Under the pieces are notes generated by a model. The model did no database searches. It saw nothing but the letters and a program-made list of their open reading frames with translations, and was not told where the DNA came from. From JBJXGC01 sp046154545 (GTDB taxonomy: Bacteria; Chloroflexota; Dehalococcoidia; Tepidiformales; Tepidiformaceae), in contig JBJXGC010000101.1 in the NCBI GenBank assembly GCA_046154545.1, positions 1 through 42,379 of the forward strand: a stretch of DNA of 42,379 nucleotides. Reading direction: 5' to 3'. This document shows, in pieces, positions 35,369-42,379 of this stretch (position 1 is its first letter; every line of letters starts with the position of its first letter). Position numbers and translations under genes: made by a program.

Positions 35369-36262
35369 CTACGCGGGGCGCTGGACGAGGGCGCTGAGCG
35401 CCGCCAATGGCTCCGCGGGTGGCATGACCCCGAGGACGCTTCGCATGCGGGAGACGTTGGCCACGAACCGCACGACCTCGGCCCCCCGGGCGGGCTGAAG
35501 ATCGACCTCGACGGCTGAGCCGGTTAGCTCACGGATTCGTGCGGCGAGGTCGAGGATCCGTGTGCCGACACCGGAGCCGACGTTGATCGGGTCATCGGCG
35601 GGCCGGGCGGCGGCGGCCAACATCGCCTCGACTACGGTCGCGACCGGCACCAGGTCCAGGAGCTGCTCGCCCCCGTAGACCACGAGGTCCTCGCCTGCCC
35701 CGGCGCGTTCCAGCCAGAGGGGGATAACGCGGTCCCGGTCGCGGGGGCCGTAGACGTTGGCGAACCGCAAGATCGAGCACTCGGTGCCGCCGAGCGTCGC
35801 CCAGGTGCGGCAGTAGGCTTCTCCGGCGACTTTGCTGGCGCCGTACGGGTTCTTCGCGGCCATCGCCGCGGTCTCGGCGACCGGTACCACGGCCGGTTCG
35901 CCGTACACCTCCCGGGAGGAGCTGAAGACGACCCGGCGGACGCCCGCGCGCGAGGCCGCCTTGAGCACGTTGAACGTCCCCACGACGTTCGTGCTGAACG
36001 AATAGTCGATGTCGGACATGGCGCCAAGCACGTTGGACTGGGCGGCCAAGTGAAAGACAGCTTCCGCGCCCTCCATGGCGGCCTCGACCGCACCGGGGTC
36101 GCGGATGTCGCCTTCGATCAGCCGGGCGCCGGAGGCGGCGATGAACTCGCGCCGGCCGCGCCGAAGGTTGTCGATCACGGCGATGTCGTCGCCCCGCGCG
36201 GAGAGCGCGTCCACGAGGTGGCTGCCGATGAAGCCCGCTCCGCCCGTAACAAGGACTTTCAC
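35369..36262 (-). CDS. NAD-dependent epimerase/dehydratase (extended SDR)
   Basis: 297 residues. MKVLVTGGAGFIGSHLVDAL, VFHLAAQSNVLGAM, FSSSREVYGEPA (catalytic Ser region), NPYGASKVAGEAYCRTWA (YxxxK), LRFANVYGPRDRD. UDP-glucose 4-epimerase-like nucleotide-sugar enzyme; ends the polysaccharide cluster. Starts 75 nt after the DUF4202 stop on the same strand. Confidence 0.9.
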   Translation of the reverse strand: MKVLVTGGAGFIGSHLVDALSARGDDIAVIDNLRRGRREFIAASGARLIEGDIRDPGAVEAAMEGAEAVFHLAAQSNVLGAMSDIDYSFSTNVVGTFNVLKAASRAGVRRVVFSSSREVYGEPAVVPVAETAAMAAKNPYGASKVAGEAYCRTWATLGGTECSILRFANVYGPRDRDRVIPLWLERAGAGEDLVVYGGEQLLDLVPVATVVEAMLAAAARPADDPINVGSGVGTRILDLAARIRELTGSAVEVDLQPARGAEVVRFVANVSRMRSVLGVMPPAEPLAALSALVQRPA

Positions 36263-36337
36263 CTTCCACCTCTTTCCGGTCCTGCATGCCGGAGCCTTGG
36301 CCGGCTACCGTTGCCCCCTGTATATCGACTTCGGGCC

Positions 36338-36952
36338 TTAGCCGCTGGAGTCCTGTCCGGGAGCAGCGGCCAGGGCGCGCTCGACGAGTGTCCGTTGTCC
36401 GTCGTCGGTGATCAGCCCGAGGGCAAGGGTATGGGCGGGCCCGCTCATCTTTGCCCAGGTCTTTCGCAGGACCCGGACCATCGTCGTATCGTCCATCCGC
36501 CCGGCCACCGGGGCGAGGTCCGCTTCGAGGAAGGCGAGGCAGAGCGCGTCTTCGAGGGCCTGCGCGTCGGGCTCGGTGCGGGGCACGCGTTTGGCGACCA
36601 GGGCGGCCACGCGGGCGACGGCGGCGGGCTCGACCCCGGCGGTTTCGAGGAGGGCGCTGATATGTCCCGCGTGGATGGTGTAGAGGGCGGTGCGCCAGCG
36701 CAGATAGCCGCCCCGCCCGGCGGGGTAGGCCGAACGGGGATGCTCCCAGCGCCGGAGGTGGTGACCGCGGGCGGCGAGCACCAGTTCAGGCGCTGGGTCC
36801 TCATCGAGGCGACTGACCCAGGCGCTGACCAGGCGCGAGAGGACCAGTTCCCTGGGACCCTCAACGGCGCCGGCCCTCACCGTGTTCGGGTCCTGAGCGT
36901 TGGCGGCGTCGATGAGGCCGAGGGCACGGCGGAGCGTTGCGGCATCGACCAT
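36338..36952 (-). CDS. DUF4202 family protein
   Basis: 204 residues from MVDAATLRRALGLIDAANAQ. Family blocks: VLAARGHHLRRWEHPRSAYP, GRGGYLRWRTALYTIHAGHI, LEDALCLAFLEADL, VRVLRKTWAKMSGPAHTLAL. HD-like His and acidic residues suggest a metal-binding phosphohydrolase-like fold, but function is unknown. An ATG five codons upstream (36967) is an equally possible start; neither has a Shine-Dalgarno. Divergent from the CoA-transferase across ~65 nt. Confidence 0.8.
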   Translation of the reverse strand: MVDAATLRRALGLIDAANAQDPNTVRAGAVEGPRELVLSRLVSAWVSRLDEDPAPELVLAARGHHLRRWEHPRSAYPAGRGGYLRWRTALYTIHAGHISALLETAGVEPAAVARVAALVAKRVPRTEPDAQALEDALCLAFLEADLAPVAGRMDDTTMVRVLRKTWAKMSGPAHTLALGLITDDGQRTLVERALAAAPGQDSSG

Positions 36953-37018
36953 GCGGCTATCGTACATGGCCCGTGGGCGTCGCCTTTGCGAGCGCCACGT
37001 TCGGCGTAGAATGCGGCC

Positions 37019-39178
37019 GTGGACTTTCTTCGTGGTCAAGGGTTCGCCGTGAGTTCGTCCGGGGTTGCCGCGGCCTACGCCGCCTGGCTCCTCCGCCAGT
37101 ACGGGGCGGCCGTCACCCATGAGACGGCCCTCGACCCCGAAGGCCTCGGCGCCTTCCTTGGCGAGGGGGCGCGGTACGTAGGGGAGCCGGCGCTGACTCC
37201 GGCGCCCGGTGTGCGCTTCATCACGGACGCGCCCGTGACGGCGGTGACGAGAGCGAAACTCGAGGCACTCGCGGCAAGTACGCCCGTGCTCTGGATCACG
37301 CCCTGGGGGTTGAATGCGGGCTGGGACGAGCGGCCCGCGTCGGACCTCCTCCTCTGCGCCGCGGGCGGCTGGATGAACGCCGTCGGGAACCCGGGCCGCG
37401 AGCCGCTGGCGCCACCCGGCCCCCAGCCCCGCTTCGCGGCGGGCCTGTTCGCAGCGATCCACGCGCTGTCAGGCATGGGCAGTCCTGGCCTACACGTGCT
37501 TTCGATGGCCGAAGCCGTGGCCGCCACCTGCGTCTACGACGTCGTCGGATACCAGTACCTGGGCGTCGCCCGGGAGCGTGCCGGGCATCACTTCGCGAAG
37601 GCCCAGTGCACGCTGGTGACGCTTCCCTGCAAGGATGGGTTCTTCGGTATCCACGCGGCCCTGCATCACCAGTTCGTCAAGCTCTGCGAGGTCATCGGCC
37701 ATCCCGAACTGCCCCAGGACGAGCGCTTCGCCGGCATCCTCGCCCGGATGGAACACGTCGCCGAACTGGACGCGTACGTGGCGGGCTGGCTGGCAGGCAA
37801 GACCCGGTTCGAGGCGTACCACATCCTCCAGCGCGCCCGCATCCCCTGCTCGCCGATCCCGACGCTCGCCGAAGTGCTTGATTCGCCACAGCTCGCGGCC
37901 CGCGAGTCGTGGCACGCTGTGACCACGCCAGCGGGCCGGGCGCTGAAGGTGCCGGGACCGCCCACCCGGGTCACTGCCGAGAGCGCCCCGGCCGCACCAG
38001 GACAGGTGGCGCCCGGGCCATGGGAGCCGGGTAAGGTCCGCGTCGTCGATTTCTCGATGGGCTGGGCGGGGCCGTTCGTCTCCCACATCCTCTCCTGCTA
38101 CGGCGCGGACGTGATCAAACTGGAGAGCCACCGGCGCTTCGACTGGTGGCGCGGTTCGCGTCCGCCCGGAGACGACCCCACAAACGTCCTGCACGAACGC
38201 AGTCACGTCTTCAACACGGTGAACCGGGGCAAGCGGGCCGTAACCCTGGACCTCTCGACGCCCGAGGGGAACGCGCTCGGCCGGAAGCTGATGCTCACCG
38301 CGGATGTGGTCATCGAGAACTACACCGCCGGCGTCATCGAGCGCCTCGGCCTGAGCTACGAGAGCCTTGCCCGCGAAAACCCGGGGCTCATCATGCTCCG
38401 CCAGCCGGGCTTCGGGGCCACCGGCCCAGAAGCGGACTACCTCGTCTTCGGGAACACAATCGAGGGGATGTCAGGGCTCACCTCGATGATCGGCTACGAC
38501 GAAGCGACGAATCCGTTCCAGATGAGCAACGCCCTTGGCGACCCGATCAGCGGCCTTAACGGCGCCGTCGCGGTCATGGCGGCGCTCGCCGCCAGGGCGG
38601 CCGACGGCAAAGGCCGCTGCCTCGAAGGGGCCCAGATCGAGGGCTTCCTGCCGATGGTGAGTGCGGAGCTGGTGGACTTTCAGCGCAGTGGCGTTCTCCC
38701 GGTACGGAAGGGCAATTCGCGTCCCGGTGCCGCCCTCGCCGGCGCCTTCGAGACCGCGGACGATGACCGCTGGGTGGCTGTGGAGGTGCCCCCGTCGCAG
38801 GTGGGCGCACTGGAAGCAGCCATCGGGGGGCCCGTTGGCGGGTTTGGGGCCTGGGCGCGTTCGCTCCCCCGGGTGGAGGTGGAGGCCGCGCTGGCCGCGC
38901 ACGGCATCCCTCATACGCCCGTCCACAATGAGGCTGATGTCCTCGCTACGGAGCTGTTCGCTGCGAACGAGTTCTTCGCCGGGTCGGAACGAGAGGTCGT
39001 AGGCTTCCACCTGTATCCCTCGTTGCCTGTGCATCAGGCCGGGGAGCGCCCCGCACCGCCACGGCCGGCTCCGCTCCTCGGCGAGCACAACGACGGTGTG
39101 CTTCGGGGCCTTGGCCTAACGGGTGAGGAGATCGCGGGCCTGCGCGAGCGCGCCGTCATCGGCGAAATCCCGGCTTAA
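37019..39178 (+). CDS. Double-domain CaiB/BaiF (class III) CoA-transferase
   Basis: 719 residues: two fused CaiB domains. The second (from ~340) is canonical: VRVVDFSMGWAGPFVSHILS, GADVIKLESHRRFDWWRG, RGKRAVTLDLSTPEGN, ALGDPISGLNGAVAVMAAL, where the Asp matches the catalytic residue. In the first domain the same place reads PQPRFAAGLFAAIHAL, so the Asp is lost, and the N-terminal motif is also weak. The first half is probably structural or regulatory. Start GTG 37019. Acyl donor/acceptor unknown; neighbours do not settle it. Confidence 0.85.
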   Translation: MDFLRGQGFAVSSSGVAAAYAAWLLRQYGAAVTHETALDPEGLGAFLGEGARYVGEPALTPAPGVRFITDAPVTAVTRAKLEALAASTPVLWITPWGLNAGWDERPASDLLLCAAGGWMNAVGNPGREPLAPPGPQPRFAAGLFAAIHALSGMGSPGLHVLSMAEAVAATCVYDVVGYQYLGVARERAGHHFAKAQCTLVTLPCKDGFFGIHAALHHQFVKLCEVIGHPELPQDERFAGILARMEHVAELDAYVAGWLAGKTRFEAYHILQRARIPCSPIPTLAEVLDSPQLAARESWHAVTTPAGRALKVPGPPTRVTAESAPAAPGQVAPGPWEPGKVRVVDFSMGWAGPFVSHILSCYGADVIKLESHRRFDWWRGSRPPGDDPTNVLHERSHVFNTVNRGKRAVTLDLSTPEGNALGRKLMLTADVVIENYTAGVIERLGLSYESLARENPGLIMLRQPGFGATGPEADYLVFGNTIEGMSGLTSMIGYDEATNPFQMSNALGDPISGLNGAVAVMAALAARAADGKGRCLEGAQIEGFLPMVSAELVDFQRSGVLPVRKGNSRPGAALAGAFETADDDRWVAVEVPPSQVGALEAAIGGPVGGFGAWARSLPRVEVEAALAAHGIPHTPVHNEADVLATELFAANEFFAGSEREVVGFHLYPSLPVHQAGERPAPPRPAPLLGEHNDGVLRGLGLTGEEIAGLRERAVIGEIPA

Positions 39179-39392
39179 ACCGGTCTCCGGGGCCAAGTCG
39201 CTGGGGCGCGGCTTTCGCCTGCCCTGGCCGCCCGCGCCCGTTGAAGGGGCTACGGTCGTTTTGTGGGGATTTACTGATGGAAACACGGTCTCAATGCCGC
39301 GTTAATAGCGGGGAAACATGCCCAAGTAATCATGATTGCTATAGGCGCTACCCGCTGGGAAATCCCGGTGGGGACGGCTAAGGTAAAGGTGA

Positions 39393-40649
39393 ATGATTTT
39401 GCAACCGAACAACATGGCCTCCGTGATGCCCCGCCCAGCCCCCAACACCACGGCCTTGGACCGCACGGTCAGCCTAAAGCCGCAGGCCGCCGCGATCGCC
39501 GCTGCGAAAGTGACCGTCCCGCCCGCGCCCGCCAGGGCTCGCGTCGCGCCTGCGCCCGCCGCTCCCACACCTTCGCCGCTCTCCCCGGAGGAGCAGACGC
39601 TGGCAGACCGCGTCCGGGTCGAGGTCGAACGGACGATGCGGCGCCAGGTCAAAGGCCTGGAGTACATCTCGACCGGCGACCCGGCCGTCGGAATGACGCC
39701 GAAGGACACGATCTTCACCCGCGGCACGCTGAAGCTCTACCACTACCGCCCGCAGACCGAGGAGATCTACCGCGTCCCGGTGCTGCTGGTGATGTCGCTC
39801 GTGAGCAAGCCGTACATCCTCGACCTGACGCCTGGCCAGAGCCTGGTCGAATTCCTCGTGAAGCAGGGCTTCGACGTTTTCATGATGGACTGGGGTGTCC
39901 CCCGTCCAGAAGACGCCCGCCTCACCCTTGAAGACTACGTCCTCGACCTCATCCCCACCTGCGTGGAGAAGGTGCAAGAAGAGACGGGCGAGCAGGACAT
40001 CTCGATGATCGGGTACTGCATGGGAGGCCTTCTCTCAGTGCTCTACGCGGCGCTTCACGCCGAGGGCCCGCTGAAGAACCTCGCCTGCTTCACGACCCCC
40101 GTGAACTATGACGGCATGGGGCTCCAGCGGAAGTGGGCCGACCCGCGCTGGTTCGATGTCGACCGCATCGTCGATACGATCGGCAACGTCCCCCCGGAGA
40201 TGATGTCGGCCTCGTTCGAGATGCTTCGCCCTGTGTCCAAGGCGGTTGGCCGCGTGAAGCTCTGGGACAAGATGTGGGACGACGAGTTCGTCAGGTCCTG
40301 GCGGCTGTTCGACCGTTGGTCCGCCGACCAGATCCCCTTCCCGGGTGAGTGCTTCCGCCAGACCACGAAGGAGCTGATGTGGGCCAACAAGCTCGTCAAG
40401 GGCGAACTGACCCTCGGTGGGCGGCCGGCAAGGCTCGAAGACCTGAAGATCCCGCTCCTTCACGTCACCGCTGAGCACGACCACATCGTCCCCGCCGACG
40501 CATCCCGGGACCTTGTCGCCCTGGCCGGCAGCGAAGACAAGCAGGACATCGTGATGAAGGGCGGGCACGTGAGCCTGGTGGCCGGCGGCAACGCGATGTT
40601 CCGCCTCTGGCCGCAGCTCGACCGCTGGCTCGCGAACCGTTCGGCGTAG
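39393..40649 (+). CDS. phaC: Polyhydroxyalkanoate synthase, class III-type (PhaC)
   Basis: 418 residues. The lipase-like box is GYCMGG (C209, nucleophile), preceded by FDVFMMDWGVPRPED; later the Asp in TAEHDHIVPADAS and His in GGHVSLVAGG. Length and motifs fit the ~40-kDa class III PhaC, which needs PhaE; no PhaE gene is visible here. The first ~75 residues are Pro/Ala-rich and not part of the hydrolase fold. Start ATG 39393 (or 39414). The 214-nt gap upstream is AT-richer near 39330 and may hold the promoter; no motif is convincing. Confidence 0.85.
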   Translation: MILQPNNMASVMPRPAPNTTALDRTVSLKPQAAAIAAAKVTVPPAPARARVAPAPAAPTPSPLSPEEQTLADRVRVEVERTMRRQVKGLEYISTGDPAVGMTPKDTIFTRGTLKLYHYRPQTEEIYRVPVLLVMSLVSKPYILDLTPGQSLVEFLVKQGFDVFMMDWGVPRPEDARLTLEDYVLDLIPTCVEKVQEETGEQDISMIGYCMGGLLSVLYAALHAEGPLKNLACFTTPVNYDGMGLQRKWADPRWFDVDRIVDTIGNVPPEMMSASFEMLRPVSKAVGRVKLWDKMWDDEFVRSWRLFDRWSADQIPFPGECFRQTTKELMWANKLVKGELTLGGRPARLEDLKIPLLHVTAEHDHIVPADASRDLVALAGSEDKQDIVMKGGHVSLVAGGNAMFRLWPQLDRWLANRSA

Positions 40650-40687
40650 GGTTCACGGTGCCGGCGTCCGTCTGGCATACTGGGGCA

Positions 40688-41113
40688 ATGGTCACGTACG
40701 CGACGACGGACGCCGATTTCGGTAAGGACATCAGCTCCTGGCCATCCTCGGTGGAGTCTGACGGGATCAGGACGTTGGGCCTCCCCGTGTCGGCGTTGAC
40801 GACGATCGAGACGAGCTTCCCGCTCACCCGGGCGGCGGTAGCGAATGTCCTCTGGTTGAGCCCGGCGACCCTCGCGCGCCGCCGGAGGGCGGGATTGTTG
40901 AAGCCCGCCGAGGCCGACCGCTTGCTCCGCCTGGCCCGCGTATTGGCTCATGCCCTCCGCGTGTTCGAGGAACCCGCCCGGGTGGTGCGATGGCTGCAGG
41001 GCGAGGTCCCGGCGCTGGGTGATCGGAAGCCGATCGAGTTACTCGACACCGATGCGGGGACGTCCGCCGTGGACGCCGTATTGACGCGGCTCGAACACGG
41101 CGTCGTTGCGTAG
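40688..41113 (+). CDS. Xre/MbcA/ParS-type antitoxin (DUF2384)
   Basis: 141 residues. LGLPVSALTTIETSFPLTRA, LSPATLARRRRAGLLKPAEA, ADRLLRLARVLAHALRVFEE, VRWLQGEVPALGDRKPIELL and LDTDAGTSAVDAVLTRLEHG are the Xre-like HTH plus toxin-binding domain of the DUF2384 antitoxins. Stop TAG overlaps the toxin start GTG by one base (41113), so the pair is coupled. An ATG 30 nt upstream exists but the HTH context favours 40688. Confidence 0.85.
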   Translation: MVTYATTDADFGKDISSWPSSVESDGIRTLGLPVSALTTIETSFPLTRAAVANVLWLSPATLARRRRAGLLKPAEADRLLRLARVLAHALRVFEEPARVVRWLQGEVPALGDRKPIELLDTDAGTSAVDAVLTRLEHGVVA

Positions 41114-41568
41114 TGCGGGTCTACCGGCTTGTGCGGCCAGCGTTTGTCGCGACAGCTTTCAGTGGCGAGGGCGCGGCCCTCGCCGGAGGCCGGTGGAACG
41201 AACCGGGACTGCGCGTGGTATACACATCTTCTTCTGTATCGTTGGCGTTGCTCGAAGCACTGGTCCACATCGAGCGGGGTGGCCCGTTGCCAGCGATGGC
41301 GTTATTCACGATCGATATTCCCGAGTCCGTGTCATTACAGAGCATCACTCCGGCCGACGTGCCGGGGTTCCCGGCAATGAGCGAGACCGAAACGCGCTCG
41401 CTGGGGTCCGCCTGGATTCGTTCCGCACGGTCCGTCGGGCTGGTCGTGCCGTCGGTCATTGTGCCGCTGGAGGCCAACGTCCTCCTCAACCCCGCCCACC
41501 CGGCATTCAGCGAGCTGGATGTGGGCGGACCGGCAGCGTTCACTCCTGACGCGCGTCTTCGGGGCTGA
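41113..41568 (+). CDS. RES-domain toxin
   Basis: 151 residues from GTG 41113. MRVYRLVRPAFVATAFSGEG, GGRWNEPGLRVVYTSSSVSL, LLEALVHIERGG, DIPESVSLQSI, LVVPSVIVPLEANVLLNPAH. RES family, with the conserved Arg (R4/R28 area), Tyr/Ser (YTSSS) and Glu (EALVH) of NAD+-degrading members. Pairs with the antitoxin just upstream; RES toxins deplete NAD+. Confidence 0.9.
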   Translation: MRVYRLVRPAFVATAFSGEGAALAGGRWNEPGLRVVYTSSSVSLALLEALVHIERGGPLPAMALFTIDIPESVSLQSITPADVPGFPAMSETETRSLGSAWIRSARSVGLVVPSVIVPLEANVLLNPAHPAFSELDVGGPAAFTPDARLRG

Positions 41569-41603
41569 CCTATGCCGGTAGCCGGCCGCTCTCCGCGGTC
41601 CTC

Positions 41604-42344
41604 TCACATCCGCAGCGTTTGGCCACCATCGACAACGAGGGCGTGCCCCGTAACGAAGCTCGACGCCTCGTCCGACAGGAAGAGGACGCCGTTGGCGATG
41701 TCCTCGGCCTGGCCCAGCCGGCGGACGGCCGTCTTCCGCTCCCAATGCTGGCGGATGTACTCCTGGTCGAAGTTCTGGCGGGTCATGCCCGTGTAGATCG
41801 GGCCGGGCTGGATAGCGTTCACCGTGATGCCGAACTTGCCCAGCTCCAGGGCGAGGGTACGGGTGAGGCCGAGGACGCCCGCCTTGGCGGCGTCGTATGC
41901 GGCGAGCCCGTAGTCCGGGCGCAGGGCGGCCACGGAGGAGATGTTCACGATCCGCCCATAGCCGCGCTCGCGCATCTCGGGGATCACCCGCTTGCAGAGC
42001 AGGAACATCGAGCGGAGGTTCACGTTGAGGACGCGGTCCCACTCCTCGATCGGGGTCACCTCGGCGAGTGCGTTGTAGCCCACACCCGCGTTGTTCACGA
42101 GGATGTCGACCTGTCCGAACGTGCGGACGCCCCCGCCGATGATCGCCTCCGGCGCGTCCTCGTCCGTGATGTCTTTTTCCAGGCAGGTGACGCCAGCCAG
42201 CCCGGCGTGGACGTTCAGCAGCGCCGTCCCGGGCCGGTCGATCGCGAACACCCGCGCCCCTTCGCCCACGAACAGCTTCGTCGTCGCGGCGCCCATGCCT
42301 GAAGCCGCGCCGGTGATGATCGCCACCCGGCCTTCCAGTCTCAT
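41604..42344 (-). CDS. SDR family NAD(P)-dependent oxidoreductase
   Basis: 246 residues, classical SDR. RVAIITGAASGMGAATTKLF, VDILVNNAGVGYNA, RIVNISSVAALRPDYGLAAY with DAAKAGV (S-Y-K), PGPIYTGMT, GGQTLRM C-terminus. TGGAGGAGACCTCAC before ATG 42344. Could be a 3-ketoacyl-ACP reductase-type enzyme; substrate not predictable. Convergent with the RES toxin gene. Confidence 0.85.
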   Translation of the reverse strand: MRLEGRVAIITGAASGMGAATTKLFVGEGARVFAIDRPGTALLNVHAGLAGVTCLEKDITDEDAPEAIIGGGVRTFGQVDILVNNAGVGYNALAEVTPIEEWDRVLNVNLRSMFLLCKRVIPEMRERGYGRIVNISSVAALRPDYGLAAYDAAKAGVLGLTRTLALELGKFGITVNAIQPGPIYTGMTRQNFDQEYIRQHWERKTAVRRLGQAEDIANGVLFLSDEASSFVTGHALVVDGGQTLRM

Positions 42345-42379
42345 GTGAGGTCTCCTCCAGTCAGATGCCGCGAGTGTAC

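Overview
GC-rich bacterial chromosome, about two genes per 2 kb, no phage, CRISPR array, tRNA or rRNA found. The gene mix (F420-type luciferase-like oxidoreductase, CaiB-type CoA-transferase, acyl-CoA dehydrogenase, methylmalonyl-CoA mutase large subunit, class III PHA synthase, DUF4202, limonene-epoxide-hydrolase-like NTF2 protein, B-box rhomboid, Lhr next to an Nei-type glycosylase) best fits a Chloroflexota lineage (Dehalococcoidia/Tepidiformia-like) or, less likely, an actinobacterium. That is inference from content; no marker gene is present.

Layout. 1-5.9 kb: DUF402 end, DUF5990, DUF433, TauE permease, HAD hydrolase, acyl-CoA dehydrogenase, F420-type oxidoreductase, NTF2/LEH-like enzyme. 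5.9-6.6 kb: a compact minus-strand DUF2283 module in which both partners of DUF2283 carry an apparent +1 frameshift. 6.6-12.4 kb: cinA, rhomboid, Ku, Uma2 nuclease, acetyl-CoA synthetase. 12.5-17.2 kb: secreted glycosidase-like protein, methylmalonyl-CoA mutase large subunit, a 189-bp MITE-like element, secreted subtilase. 17.4-23.2 kb: hypothetical protein, Lhr helicase and overlapping Nei/Fpg glycosylase. 23.2-23.8 kb: a peroxiredoxin-like gene read through an in-frame TGA (UxxC) with a fitting bacterial SECIS hairpin, i.e. a probable selenoprotein, preceded by a 22-codon coupled leader ORF. 23.9-27.1 kb: GNAT, YjfB-like small protein, a sensor-less histidine kinase, an OmpR-type regulator, and a second regulator whose receiver has lost its phospho-acceptor. 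27.2-36.3 kb: surface polysaccharide cluster (GT26, UDP-sugar dehydrogenase, two GT4-like, one GT2, then minus-strand aminotransferase, Gfo/Idh oxidoreductase, epimerase). 36.3-42.3 kb: DUF4202, double CaiB CoA-transferase, PHA synthase, Xre/RES toxin-antitoxin pair, SDR.

Together: acetate activation (Acs), acyl-CoA oxidation, CoA transfer, propionyl branch (mutase) and PHA storage suggest a heterotroph living on short organic and fatty acids. The regulators directly upstream of the polysaccharide genes plausibly control them. The points most worth following up are the UGA-containing redoxin, the MITE-like element with 12-bp flanking repeats, the degenerate regulator, and the doubly frameshifted DUF2283 module.
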